Origin: Eubacteriales bacterium
GTDB lineage: Bacteria; Bacillota; Clostridia; Lachnospirales; Lachnospiraceae
Length of the DNA: 64,000 nucleotides
Reading direction: 5' to 3'
Assembly: GCA_030526005.1 (NCBI GenBank)
Contig: JAUNDP010000006.1
Location: forward strand, 1-64,000
Below the pieces are notes generated by a model, which was not told the origin of the DNA, did no database searches, and saw only the letters and a list, made by a program, of their open reading frames with translations. This document shows positions 27,063 to 35,545 of the stretch, one piece after another; within the stretch, counting starts at the first letter, position 1; each line of letters starts with the position of its first letter. A program made the position numbers and the translations under genes.

Positions 27063-28631
27063 ATGGATAATTCAATTCAGGCTCATCAAAAAGAGCTTTG
27101 TAACAAATTGTGGGCAATGGCAAATGCCCTCAGAGGAAATATGGAAGCTTATGAGTTCAAAAATTATATCTTGGGCATGATCTTCTACTACTATCTTTCT
27201 GACAGAACAGAAAAATATATGGTAAATCTTTTAAAAGATGATGATATCACTTATGAAGAAGCATGGAAAGATGAAGAATACAAAGCAGCTGTCATTGAAG
27301 AAGCTTTGCGTGATTTAGGATATATCATTGAACCACAGTTTTTGTTTCATAAAATGGTAAAAATGGTGGAGAATCGTTCTTTTGATATTGAGTTTCTGCA
27401 AAAAGCAATCAACTCATTAATGGATTCCACTATTGGAAATGATTCCCAAGAAGATTTTGACGGTTTGTTTTCCGATATGCAGCTTGATTCCACTAAACTT
27501 GGTCATACCGTAAAGGACAGAAGCGCCGTCATGGCTAAAATTATCGCTTCATTGGATGAAATCAATTTTAGTGTAGAAGATACAAAAATTGATGTTCTTG
27601 GAAATGCCTATGAATATCTGATTGGACAATTTGCCGCAACTGCCGGAAAAAAAGCCGGCGAATTTTACACGCCTTCCGGACCTGCTGAACTGCTATGCCG
27701 TCTTGCTTGTCTTGGATTGACAGACGTAAAGGAAGCAGCTGATCCAACCTGCGGTTCTGGCTCACTGCTGCTTCGCCTTAAAAACTATGCAAATGTCCGC
27801 AATTATTATGGTCAGGAATTGACCTCTACTACATATAATCTAGCTCGAATGAACATGATTCTTCGTGGTATCCCATATCGCAATTTTAATATCTATAATG
27901 GCGATACTTTAGAACATGATTGCTTTGGAAATATGAAATTCCGTGTTCAAGTTGCCAATCCTCCATATTCTGCAAAATGGTCTGCAGATATGCGTTTCAT
28001 GGAGGATGAACGTTTCAATGAATATGGAAAACTCGCCCCTAAGAGCAAAGCTGACTTTGCCTTTGTTCAGCATATGGTTCATCATATGGACGAAGATGGT
28101 CGTGCTGTTGTTTTATTGCCTCATGGTGTTCTCTTCCGCGGAGCTGCGGAAGCAGTAATTCGTAAATATCTTATACAAAAATTAAATGTTCTTGACGCTG
28201 TGATAGGTCTGCCTGCAAATCTCTTTTTTGGTACTGGTATTCCGGTTTGTGTCCTGGTACTTAGAAAAGAACGCAGCGCTAATTTTAATAATATTCTTTT
28301 CATTGATGCCTCTAAAGATTTTGAAGCTGGGAAAAATCAGAATATTCTCAGAGAATGTGATATTGATAAAATTGTAGAGACTTACGAACAGCGCAAAGAT
28401 GTTGACAAATATGCCCATGTTGCAACTATGCAGGAAATTGAAGACAACGACTTTAACCTCAATATTCCTCGCTATGTAGATACCTTTGAACCTGAAGAAG
28501 AAATTGATCTTAATGAAGTTGCTGCTGAAATTCGTAAGCTACAAAAAGAAATTAAAGGAATTGACGCCGAGTTAAAACCATTTTTTGATGAGCTTGGACT
28601 TGATTTTCCTTTTGAAGTGGAGGGTGAATAA
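27063..28631 (+). CDS. hsdM: Type I DNA methyltransferase subunit (HsdM)
   Basis: 522 residues. An N-terminal helical HsdM domain is followed by an N6-adenine methyltransferase domain: S-adenosylmethionine motif I as DPTCGSGSLLL (Asp about 227) and catalytic motif IV NPPY (from Asn 299). The C-terminal helical tail (LNEVAAEIRKLQKEIKGI) is the usual HsdS-contact region. AAGGAG precedes the start. Because HsdM modifies whatever site HsdS dictates, rearrangement of hsdS would change the genome methylation pattern. Confidence 0.95.
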   Translation: MDNSIQAHQKELCNKLWAMANALRGNMEAYEFKNYILGMIFYYYLSDRTEKYMVNLLKDDDITYEEAWKDEEYKAAVIEEALRDLGYIIEPQFLFHKMVKMVENRSFDIEFLQKAINSLMDSTIGNDSQEDFDGLFSDMQLDSTKLGHTVKDRSAVMAKIIASLDEINFSVEDTKIDVLGNAYEYLIGQFAATAGKKAGEFYTPSGPAELLCRLACLGLTDVKEAADPTCGSGSLLLRLKNYANVRNYYGQELTSTTYNLARMNMILRGIPYRNFNIYNGDTLEHDCFGNMKFRVQVANPPYSAKWSADMRFMEDERFNEYGKLAPKSKADFAFVQHMVHHMDEDGRAVVLLPHGVLFRGAAEAVIRKYLIQKLNVLDAVIGLPANLFFGTGIPVCVLVLRKERSANFNNILFIDASKDFEAGKNQNILRECDIDKIVETYEQRKDVDKYAHVATMQEIEDNDFNLNIPRYVDTFEPEEEIDLNEVAAEIRKLQKEIKGIDAELKPFFDELGLDFPFEVEGE

Positions 28632-28633
28632 TT

Positions 28634-29872
28634 ATGGCAAATGTATCCTCTAGTAACGGTCTCGAAAAGCGTCCGAAGCTCCGCTTTCCGGGCTTTGACG
28701 AGCCGTGGGAAGAAAAGGAACTATCACACTATCTTGTTGAAAACGTAGAGCGTAATAGAGGCTTGGCGTTTGGAAAAGAAGATGTTCTTTCTGTTTCTGG
28801 CGAATATGGCGTTGTAAATCAAATAGCTTTTCAGGGGCGGTCATTTGCAGGTGAGAGTGTGGCTGAATACCATGTTGTTGAAACAGATGATATTGTATAT
28901 ACAAAGAGTCCACTCAAGGCAAATCCCTACGGTATTGTAAAAGTCAATAAAGGCGTTCCAGGTATTGTATCTACTCTTTATGCCGTGTATCATCCTCTAA
29001 ATACCGTTGTTCCACGGTTCATTGATTTGTATTTTGCCAATGATCTCCGATTAAATAAATTTCTCAAGCCTCTGGTTAATATTGGCGCAAAACATGACAT
29101 GAAAGTGAACAACTCATTTGTTCTAACGGGAACGGTGATATTTCCTTCTATTGGCGAGCAGCAGAGACTTGTGGACTTTTTCGCAATACTTGATCGTCGT
29201 ATTGAATCTCAAAAAAAAATAGTAGACGCCCTCAAGAAGTATAAAAGAGGTGTCATGTCTGTACTTCTCAGCTCAAAAGCCAATCCTTACTATTCGCCTG
29301 AAACATGGAAAGAAGTGTCTCTGAGTGATGTAGCAAGTGGCTTTGAGTATGGTATAAATGCCGCTGCGACGATCTACGACGGGTCCCATAAGTACATTAG
29401 GATCACGGATATAGACGATAGCTCCCATCTTTATATTCAAGACGAGCTGGTTTCCCCAGAAGGGCAAGTGGAAGAGAAATATCGAGTTGAGGAAAACGAC
29501 ATTTTATTTGCTCGTACAGGGGCATCTGTGGGTAAAAGCTATTGCTATCGGCGAAGCGATGGGGAGCTATATTTTGCAGGGTTTCTTATTCGCATCCATG
29601 TAAATTCAGGCGTGGATTGTAGTTATGTCTTTCAGAACACATTAACCGAAGCATATAGACGATGGGTAATGCTTGAGTCTGCTCGATCTGGTCAACCGGG
29701 AATTAACGCTGAGCAATATAAACAATATCGCTTTCTTCTTCCACCAATAGAAATACAGAAAAAGATTTCATTCTTGGCTTCTAATCTTGATGCTCTAATC
29801 TCTAAAGGTGAAGGTCTTATATCTCAGCTCGGACGGACTAAGGCAGCATTGTTGCAGCAGCTCTTTATATGA
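28634..29872 (+). CDS. hsdS: Type I specificity subunit, expressed copy (HsdS)
   Basis: 412 residues, two target-recognition domains (TRD1 about residues 20-195, TRD2 about 225-390), each ending in a conserved helix. The first helix leads into the KKYKRG repeat (DNA 29231-29254) and the protein ends LLQQLFI. Only this copy has a start codon and ribosome binding site (GGAGGG spanning the hsdM stop). The first six residues (MANVSS) come from DNA outside the inverted repeat; the rest is the exchangeable cassette. It is the expression locus of an inversion-driven shufflon with the seven silent cassettes at 29865-36698. Confidence 0.94.
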   Translation: MANVSSSNGLEKRPKLRFPGFDEPWEEKELSHYLVENVERNRGLAFGKEDVLSVSGEYGVVNQIAFQGRSFAGESVAEYHVVETDDIVYTKSPLKANPYGIVKVNKGVPGIVSTLYAVYHPLNTVVPRFIDLYFANDLRLNKFLKPLVNIGAKHDMKVNNSFVLTGTVIFPSIGEQQRLVDFFAILDRRIESQKKIVDALKKYKRGVMSVLLSSKANPYYSPETWKEVSLSDVASGFEYGINAAATIYDGSHKYIRITDIDDSSHLYIQDELVSPEGQVEEKYRVEENDILFARTGASVGKSYCYRRSDGELYFAGFLIRIHVNSGVDCSYVFQNTLTEAYRRWVMLESARSGQPGINAEQYKQYRFLLPPIEIQKKISFLASNLDALISKGEGLISQLGRTKAALLQQLFI

Positions 29873-31028
29873 AGAGCTGCTGCAACAAGCCCTCCCTAAA
29901 GTTCATGAGCATTCTTAGGCTATCGCCGGATGTGCAGATTTTCTTGTCTATTGCTTCAAGAATTGAAACTATTTTCTCTTGAGTTGGAATGCAAGGTATG
30001 TCAAAAAGTTCTTTTTCTATGTTTGCCCATTCTGCTCTTGGCATTTTGGTGCCAGAGCTTATGTTGGCTACTCTAAGAAAATGCTCTGTCTGAACAAGAT
30101 AATAGAGGTATTGGGGGATAACATATTCTGAGGGGATAAATGCCCATATTTCCGATGAGCAAACAATATCCTGCTCTGCAAACGCAAACTTTCTCAAATA
30201 AGGTCGCAGTTTTCCAAAGAGAACATCTCCGCTTCTCGCCACCGTTTTAATGCTGCTCTGCATCGTAGATGAAACGCTACCAAGCAATCTGCCCGTTCCT
30301 GGCTCAATGTGTTCCAGCTCGATACACGGATATTCAACTCCGCTATCGGGACTGTACTTTTCCTTTCTTCGCTGAGCAATTTCTGAGAAAAGATATGCAG
30401 TTGAGTCTGCGTCATTAGAAACGGACATTTCCTCAAAAACATAGGAAAGGAGACCTCTTTTATACTTCTTGAGCTGTTCGACAAGCGTTGCCTGTATCGC
30501 AATCCTTTTGTCGAGGGTGACAAGCATAGAGGCTACTTTTTCCTGCTCTGCAATTTCCGGCAAATACACCTTGATTGTTTCTATTTTCGGATATTTCAAG
30601 TTCCATGTATCGGAGGTCATGCCCTGTGAGTTCTTTCTGAACTCGTTGATTAGTTTATAGTTCTTGAAAAGTGCTGCAAAATACTCATTGCAGATAGGGA
30701 TCTTTGCCGTAAGGACAGTGTAGGCAGGGCTGACGATACCGTCATAAGAAGACACTCCATTCGCTCCTTGCCACATCCTCATCGAGTTATAGACCATATC
30801 TCCCTTGCGGACAACCTTGTAGTTGCTTTTATCTTCGCTTGAGTTGTCTTTCCCCTCAATTTCGGAACGCTGCATAACCCCACCGTTCATTGTGACGGAA
30901 AGCAATTCCATATCAGCAGCTCCACGCTCACTACGCTCGGCGTATATGTCCCCGATGCGATGTAATATATACGGCTCATCAAAGTCCGGAAACCTGAGTT
31001 TCGGACGCTTTTCGAGACCGTTACTTGA
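29865..31028 (-). CDS. Silent hsdS cassette 2 (complete: TRD1 + TRD2)
   Basis: The minus-strand frame is open from the 5' repeat (SNGLEKRPKLRFPDFDEP at 30971-31030) to the stop at 29865, through a central KKYKRG repeat (30453-30473), ending LLQQLFI. There is no start codon or ribosome site upstream, so it is silent unless recombined into the expression locus; an internal ATG at 30911 lacks the conserved N-terminus. TRD1 begins YILHRIGDIY and TRD2 follows RGLLSYVFEEM; both differ from the expressed copy. Its 3' end overlaps that of hsdS by eight bases inside a palindrome. Confidence 0.85.
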   Translation of the reverse strand, partial: SSNGLEKRPKLRFPDFDEPYILHRIGDIYAERSERGAADMELLSVTMNGGVMQRSEIEGKDNSSEDKSNYKVVRKGDMVYNSMRMWQGANGVSSYDGIVSPAYTVLTAKIPICNEYFAALFKNYKLINEFRKNSQGMTSDTWNLKYPKIETIKVYLPEIAEQEKVASMLVTLDKRIAIQATLVEQLKKYKRGLLSYVFEEMSVSNDADSTAYLFSEIAQRRKEKYSPDSGVEYPCIELEHIEPGTGRLLGSVSSTMQSSIKTVARSGDVLFGKLRPYLRKFAFAEQDIVCSSEIWAFIPSEYVIPQYLYYLVQTEHFLRVANISSGTKMPRAEWANIEKELFDIPCIPTQEKIVSILEAIDKKICTSGDSLRMLMNFREGLLQQLFI

Positions 31029-31067
31029 GGTCTATTTTCCAACTGAATAGTAGCAAGAACTTAAAGC

Positions 31068-31114
31068 AAAATCCCTTGCAGTAGCAGAGAATTTCCGCTA
31101 TTGCAAGGGATTTT
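31068..31114. repeat. Spacer palindrome between cassettes 2 and 3
   Basis: AAAATCCCTTGCA pairs with TGCAAGGGATTTT around TAGC/GCTA arms. The A- and T-rich ends make it terminator-like on both strands. Near-identical copies lie at 32990-33035 and 34302-34348. Confidence 0.75.
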
Positions 31115-31149
31115 CGTCTTTCGTATAGCTTTTTTGCGTACTTAGTCAG

Positions 31150-31779
31150 AAGTATAAAAGAGGGCTGTTTCAAGTTATGTTTCCGCAAAAAGGCGCAACT
31201 GTCCCCAAGCTTCGATTTGTAGGATTTGCTGGCACTTGGGAACAGCGTAAGTTGGAAGAAGTAGCTAAATACCGTAATGGTAAGGCTCATGAAAATTGTA
31301 TTGATGACAATGGAAAATATATTGTTGTAAACTCAAAATTTGTTTCTACAGAGGGAGAAGTTAAAAAGTTTTCTAATATGCAGAATGAAGCTCTATTTGA
31401 AAATGAAATAGCTTTTGTATTGAGTGATGTGCCAAATGGGCGAGCAATAGCAAGGACTTTTTTGGTTGAAAAAAGCGATAAATACACGCTAAATCAACGA
31501 ATTGCAGGTATAACTCCTTTGAACGAAACATATCCATATTACCTTTATATTTTGATGAATAGACACCCATATTTTCTAGCATTTGATGACGGCGCAAAAC
31601 AAACTAATTTATCAATTTCAGATGTGATGGAATTTGAATCATATTACCCAATATATGACGAACAGAAAAAAATTGGTAAATTTTTTCGTAATCTTGATCA
31701 CCTTATCACCCTTCATCAGTGTAAACTTGACATCCTGATGCAATATAAAAACGGGTTCTTGCAGCAGCTCTTTATATAA
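31150..31779 (+). CDS. Silent hsdS half-cassette 3 (TRD2 only)
   Basis: The frame opens at the central repeat (KYKRGLFQVMFPQKG) and runs to the LLQQLFI stop. There is no TRD1; upstream lies a 118-base spacer with a terminator-like palindrome. It is therefore a donor for the C-terminal recognition domain only. The first stretch (MFPQKGATVPKLR, then WEQRKL) closely matches cassette 8, although the later TRD2 sequence differs. An annotation pipeline may call it as a 200-residue HsdS starting at 31177. Confidence 0.83.
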   Translation, partial: KYKRGLFQVMFPQKGATVPKLRFVGFAGTWEQRKLEEVAKYRNGKAHENCIDDNGKYIVVNSKFVSTEGEVKKFSNMQNEALFENEIAFVLSDVPNGRAIARTFLVEKSDKYTLNQRIAGITPLNETYPYYLYILMNRHPYFLAFDDGAKQTNLSISDVMEFESYYPIYDEQKKIGKFFRNLDHLITLHQCKLDILMQYKNGFLQQLFI

Positions 31780-32950
31780 AAAGCTGCTGCAAGAGACCAA
31801 GTTTGATAGACAAGAAAGATTGAAGTATTTTTTCTTCTTGCGATATGTGGAGGTCAATCAACCCTAAATATTCTCCAATTCGCTTTTGTTCATTTACATT
31901 GTTAGGAATAAGCACCTCGACATTTTCTATGTCAACCCTATTGATTGCCGTAAAGGTTCCTCCTTGCTCAATAGTTTTCCAGGAAGGCTCAAGATAAAGA
32001 AATAACTGTCGTACAAAGGCATTATTTTCTGAGTTTATAGCACACACGCCTCGTCCTAAACAAACTTCACGATCTGCGATACAAACAGTTCCAACCGGGG
32101 CACGCACTGACAATAGAATACTGCCTTTTTTGCACACTTTTGTAGGTTGAGATGTATAGCGATACGGTGTTGTCACTCCATCTGTTATATCGGCATTTCC
32201 CTGAACGAGTGGTACACCTACACATTCTGAATTATACGAGTTAGAATCTGGAGATTGTCCCATGGTAATGCTACAAAATTCGCCTATTTTTTTCTTTGTC
32301 CAAGTATTCTTATAATGTTGTTTTGAACTAAAGACATAATTTAACAACCCTCTTTTATACTTCTTGAGGTTATCTACGAGGGACTGCTGCGTCTCGATGC
32401 GACGATCCAATGCGATAAGGAAGTCTGCAATCTTTCTTTGCTCATTGGTGTTTTCTGGCAGATAATGTTTTGTGTCAAAGAACTCTTCGGTTGGAACATT
32501 CAACAGACCATGATTTCTTGCACCTTCGGCAGAGATCATGTATATTTCCCTATACCATTTCAGAGAATCGAAATAGGCTTTGATGAAGTCGCTTTCGTGC
32601 CTTTTGAGTGCAAAACAGATGTAAAGCGTTGATAAAGCCCCCATCGGATAACGATCCAGCCGTTTGATAGAGCCAAAGTCATACCCCACGGAATAGCTCT
32701 TGTTGTAAGCAAACTCGCCATTTTTGAGCAGATAGTACCCACTCATGTCTTTACTCGCAACCGTCTTATTGAAGTAGCTTACCTGATCAACAAGACCATC
32801 TTTTGAGGAAATAGTTAAAGGAAGATCAGTTTCGTTTTTGCTGTTCTTCCGTGTTACACGATCTGCGAAGTCAGATAATCTCTCGGCTCTCCACGGCTCG
32901 TCAAAGCCCGGAAAGCGGAGTTTCGGACGCTTTTCGAGACCGTTACTTGA
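31772..32950 (-). CDS. Silent hsdS cassette 4 (complete: TRD1 + TRD2)
   Basis: The minus-strand frame is open from the 5' repeat at 32891-32952 (SNGLEKRPKLRFPGFDEPW) through TRD1 (RAERLSDFADRVTRKN), the central repeat at 32348-32368, and TRD2 (NTWTKKKIGEFCSITMGQSP) to LLQQLFI. No start codon or ribosome site is present. An internal ATG at 32746 gives a shorter 324-residue reading. Its 3' end overlaps half-cassette 3 by eight bases. Confidence 0.85.
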   Translation of the reverse strand, partial: SSNGLEKRPKLRFPGFDEPWRAERLSDFADRVTRKNSKNETDLPLTISSKDGLVDQVSYFNKTVASKDMSGYYLLKNGEFAYNKSYSVGYDFGSIKRLDRYPMGALSTLYICFALKRHESDFIKAYFDSLKWYREIYMISAEGARNHGLLNVPTEEFFDTKHYLPENTNEQRKIADFLIALDRRIETQQSLVDNLKKYKRGLLNYVFSSKQHYKNTWTKKKIGEFCSITMGQSPDSNSYNSECVGVPLVQGNADITDGVTTPYRYTSQPTKVCKKGSILLSVRAPVGTVCIADREVCLGRGVCAINSENNAFVRQLFLYLEPSWKTIEQGGTFTAINRVDIENVEVLIPNNVNEQKRIGEYLGLIDLHISQEEKILQSFLSIKLGLLQQLFI

Positions 32951-32989
32951 GGTTTATTTTCCAGGCTGATTTGCTCACGAACTCAAAGT

Positions 32990-33035
32990 AAAATCCCTTG
33001 CAGTAGCAGAGAGTTTCCGCTATTGCAAGGGATTT
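32990..33035. repeat. Spacer palindrome between cassettes 4 and 5
   Basis: Second copy of the palindrome at 31068-31114, with a few changes in the flanks. It sits in the equivalent position between a 5' repeat and a central repeat. Confidence 0.75.
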
Positions 33036-33070
33036 CGTCTGTCATATAACTATTTCTGCGTACTTGATCA

Positions 33071-33644
33071 GAAGTATAAAAGAGGTGCTATTTCCCATAT
33101 TCTTTCAGGCAAAGACAGCGAGTTTTCTGGCGAAGCTATATGGGCTGAGAAGACACTTTCTGACTTATGTTGTGAGTTCAGAAGTGGGCGTAACATATCA
33201 GCAACACTCATCCATGAAAGCGGAGATTATCCTGTGTATGGGGGTAATGGCATACGAGGGTATTGTGACCATTATAGTCATGAGGGTGAATATGTAGTAG
33301 TGGGACGACAAGGTGCATTATGCGGAAATGTCCGGCTTATTCGAGGGCAAAACTATTTGTCTGAACACGCTATTGCGGTTCGTGCGAACGAGGAAAACGA
33401 TACCAAGTTTCTATTGTATTTACTTGATTTCATGAATCTTGGTCAGTATTCAGACCAAGGCGCACAACCCGGTCTTGCCGTAAACAAACTTCTGAGGCTC
33501 AAATGTAATGTTCCTGAGAAAAAAATACAGTCAAAAATATCGGCTTTTCTTCTGACTTATGATAAACAAATTGCTTTTCAGAAAAGTATTCTTTCTTTAC
33601 TAACTGCTCAGCGCAAAGCATTCTTGCAGCAGCTTTTTATATAA
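33071..33644 (+). CDS. Silent hsdS half-cassette 5 (TRD2 only)
   Basis: The frame opens at the central repeat (KYKRGAISHILSGKD) and encodes one recognition domain (TLSDLCCEFRSGRNIS, YPVYGGNGIRGY) ending in LLQQLFI. There is no TRD1. The visible ATG at 33234 is internal, so calling this a 136-residue gene would miss its first third. It is preceded by a spacer with the shared palindrome and overlaps half-cassette 6 by eight bases at the 3' end. Confidence 0.82.
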
Positions 33645-34267
33645 AGAGCTGCTGCAAGAGGGAAACTCGCATTCTAACCAACTGACGCTCCATACTTTCA
33701 GCATTCGCTATTTTTTTATTTACTGCTTCAAATAGCTTTGACAAGTGTTTCTGTTCTTCCATTGACGGCAAACACCGACGGATACCGACAAATTGGGAAT
33801 AATGTACTCTTTGCTTTTCAATAAGCGATCCTGTAGCAATGAGCTTGTAGTGAATTAGCATGGGGTACGATGTCAGGTATTCTTCCCAGAAACTAATAGT
33901 ATCAGTTTCATTGACAGAAAAGATATTATAATAACCCGAAACGGCGGCAGTATATCCGAGATGATTGGGGGCGATTGCTCCTAAATGGGCATTCATGGGA
34001 TTATATGCAAACCAACCGGGCTTGATTGCTTTATAGTTGTCTCCCTCCTTAGTTATAAGAAATTCACGGTAATAACGCTCTGTTTTGGGTGTTATTCCAT
34101 CCTCAACAGTGAGACTAACCAGAGGTGTGTCTGGGCTATTTGATGTCTTTATAATTTGTTCGGTGAAAAATTCACCAAAAGATGATACTTCCCATGTTGG
34201 ATAATGATCTTTTCCATTTCCTTTTCTTCCAGAGAATACTCGCTGAATGACACCTCTTTTATACTTC
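33637..34267 (-). CDS. Silent hsdS half-cassette 6 (TRD2 only)
   Basis: The minus-strand frame runs from the central repeat (KYKRGVIQRVFSGRKG) through a recognition domain (YPTWEVSSFGEFF, PLVSLTVEDGITP) to LLQQLFI at 33637. No TRD1 and no start are present. The ATG-initiated reading from 33996 covers only its second half. It is back to back with full cassette 7 across a spacer nearly identical, in inverse orientation, to that beside half-cassette 3. Confidence 0.82.
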
Positions 34268-34301
34268 TGACTAAGTACGCAGAAAAGCTATATGAAAGAC
34301 G

Positions 34302-34348
34302 AAAATCCCTTGCAATAGCGGAAATTCTCTGCTACTGCAAGGGATTTT
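34302..34348. repeat. Spacer palindrome between cassettes 6 and 7
   Basis: Third copy, within a spacer (34269-34385) that is almost the exact reverse complement of the spacer at 31031-31147. Confidence 0.75.
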
Positions 34349-34387
34349 GCTTTATGTTCTTGCCACTATTCAGTTGGAAAAAAGACC

Positions 34388-35545
34388 TCAAGTAACGGTC
34401 TCGAAAAGCGCCCAAAACTTAGGTTTCCGGGCTTTGACGAGCCGTGGTGTGAAGTAAAAATCAAAGATATTTTCCGTGTTACCAGAGGCAGTGTATTAGC
34501 GGCAGATATGGTTTCATCATCTAACACTGCTGAATATAAGTTTCCTGTATACTCATCACAAACTAAATCTGATGGTTTGCTCGGTTATTTTGACTCGTAT
34601 CTATACGAGAATGCAATAACTTGGACAACAGACGGTGCAAATGCTGGGACGGTTCATTATCGTGATGGAAAGTTCTATTGCACAAATGTGTGTGGTGTTC
34701 TTTTGAATGAAAATGGATATGCAAACAGATGCACGGCGGCTATTTTGGGTTCTTTGAGTAAGAAATATGTTTCTTATGTTGGAAATCCAAAACTTATGAA
34801 CAATATAATGTCTGAGATACCAATCGTCATACCATCTTTAGAAGAACAATATAAAATCGACAGTTTGATCGCCGTATTGGATAAACGAATTAAGGCTCAG
34901 CAAATGATTATTTTCCACCTCAAGAAGTATAAAAGAGGTGTCACAGCCAAGCTTATTGCAGCGATTGAGAAAAAATATCCTGTTGTAAAATTAGGCGATC
35001 ATGTAACTATAATGCGTGGTGGCTCCCCCCGTCCGATAGATGCTTATATTACCAATGTAGAGAACGGAATACGATGGATCAAAATTGGAGATGCCCTGCC
35101 GGATCAGTTGTACATTTTAGACACAAAGGAAAAGATAAAGCCGGAAGGCGCAAAAAAGTCTCGTCGTGTCTATGATGGGGATTTAATTTTGTCAAACTCG
35201 ATGAGTTTTGGCAGACCATATATTCTTAAAGTTAATGGTTGCATTCACGACGGTTGGTTGCTGATACGGGATGAGGAAAAGAAATTTGACAAACGCTTTT
35301 TATGTTTTTATCTCGCTTCTGATTCAACCTTAGCTCAATATAAGAAATACGCTGCCGGTAGTTGTGTAAACAATCTTAACTCTGAATTGGTAGCCAGTGT
35401 GGAAATCGGTATGCCGCCCATAGAGCAGCAGATTCATGTGGCTGACATTCTCGAAAAGATTGATAGACAGGTGCAAGCATTAAGCACAATGTACGCGTTG
35501 CTTAACAGGGTACGCAGTGCATTGTTGCAACAACTCTTTATATAA
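34388..35545 (+). CDS. Silent hsdS cassette 7 (complete: TRD1 + TRD2)
   Basis: The plus-strand frame runs from the 5' repeat (34386-34447) through TRD1 (CEVKIKDIFRVTRGSVL), the central repeat at 34919-34942 and TRD2 (YPVVKLGDHVTIMRGGSP) to LLQQLFI. It has the same orientation as the expressed hsdS, so its 5' repeat is a direct repeat of the expression site. It could enter only after a prior inversion of the intervening DNA. No start codon precedes the repeat. Confidence 0.85.
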   Translation, partial: SSNGLEKRPKLRFPGFDEPWCEVKIKDIFRVTRGSVLAADMVSSSNTAEYKFPVYSSQTKSDGLLGYFDSYLYENAITWTTDGANAGTVHYRDGKFYCTNVCGVLLNENGYANRCTAAILGSLSKKYVSYVGNPKLMNNIMSEIPIVIPSLEEQYKIDSLIAVLDKRIKAQQMIIFHLKKYKRGVTAKLIAAIEKKYPVVKLGDHVTIMRGGSPRPIDAYITNVENGIRWIKIGDALPDQLYILDTKEKIKPEGAKKSRRVYDGDLILSNSMSFGRPYILKVNGCIHDGWLLIRDEEKKFDKRFLCFYLASDSTLAQYKKYAAGSCVNNLNSELVASVEIGMPPIEQQIHVADILEKIDRQVQALSTMYALLNRVRSALLQQLFI

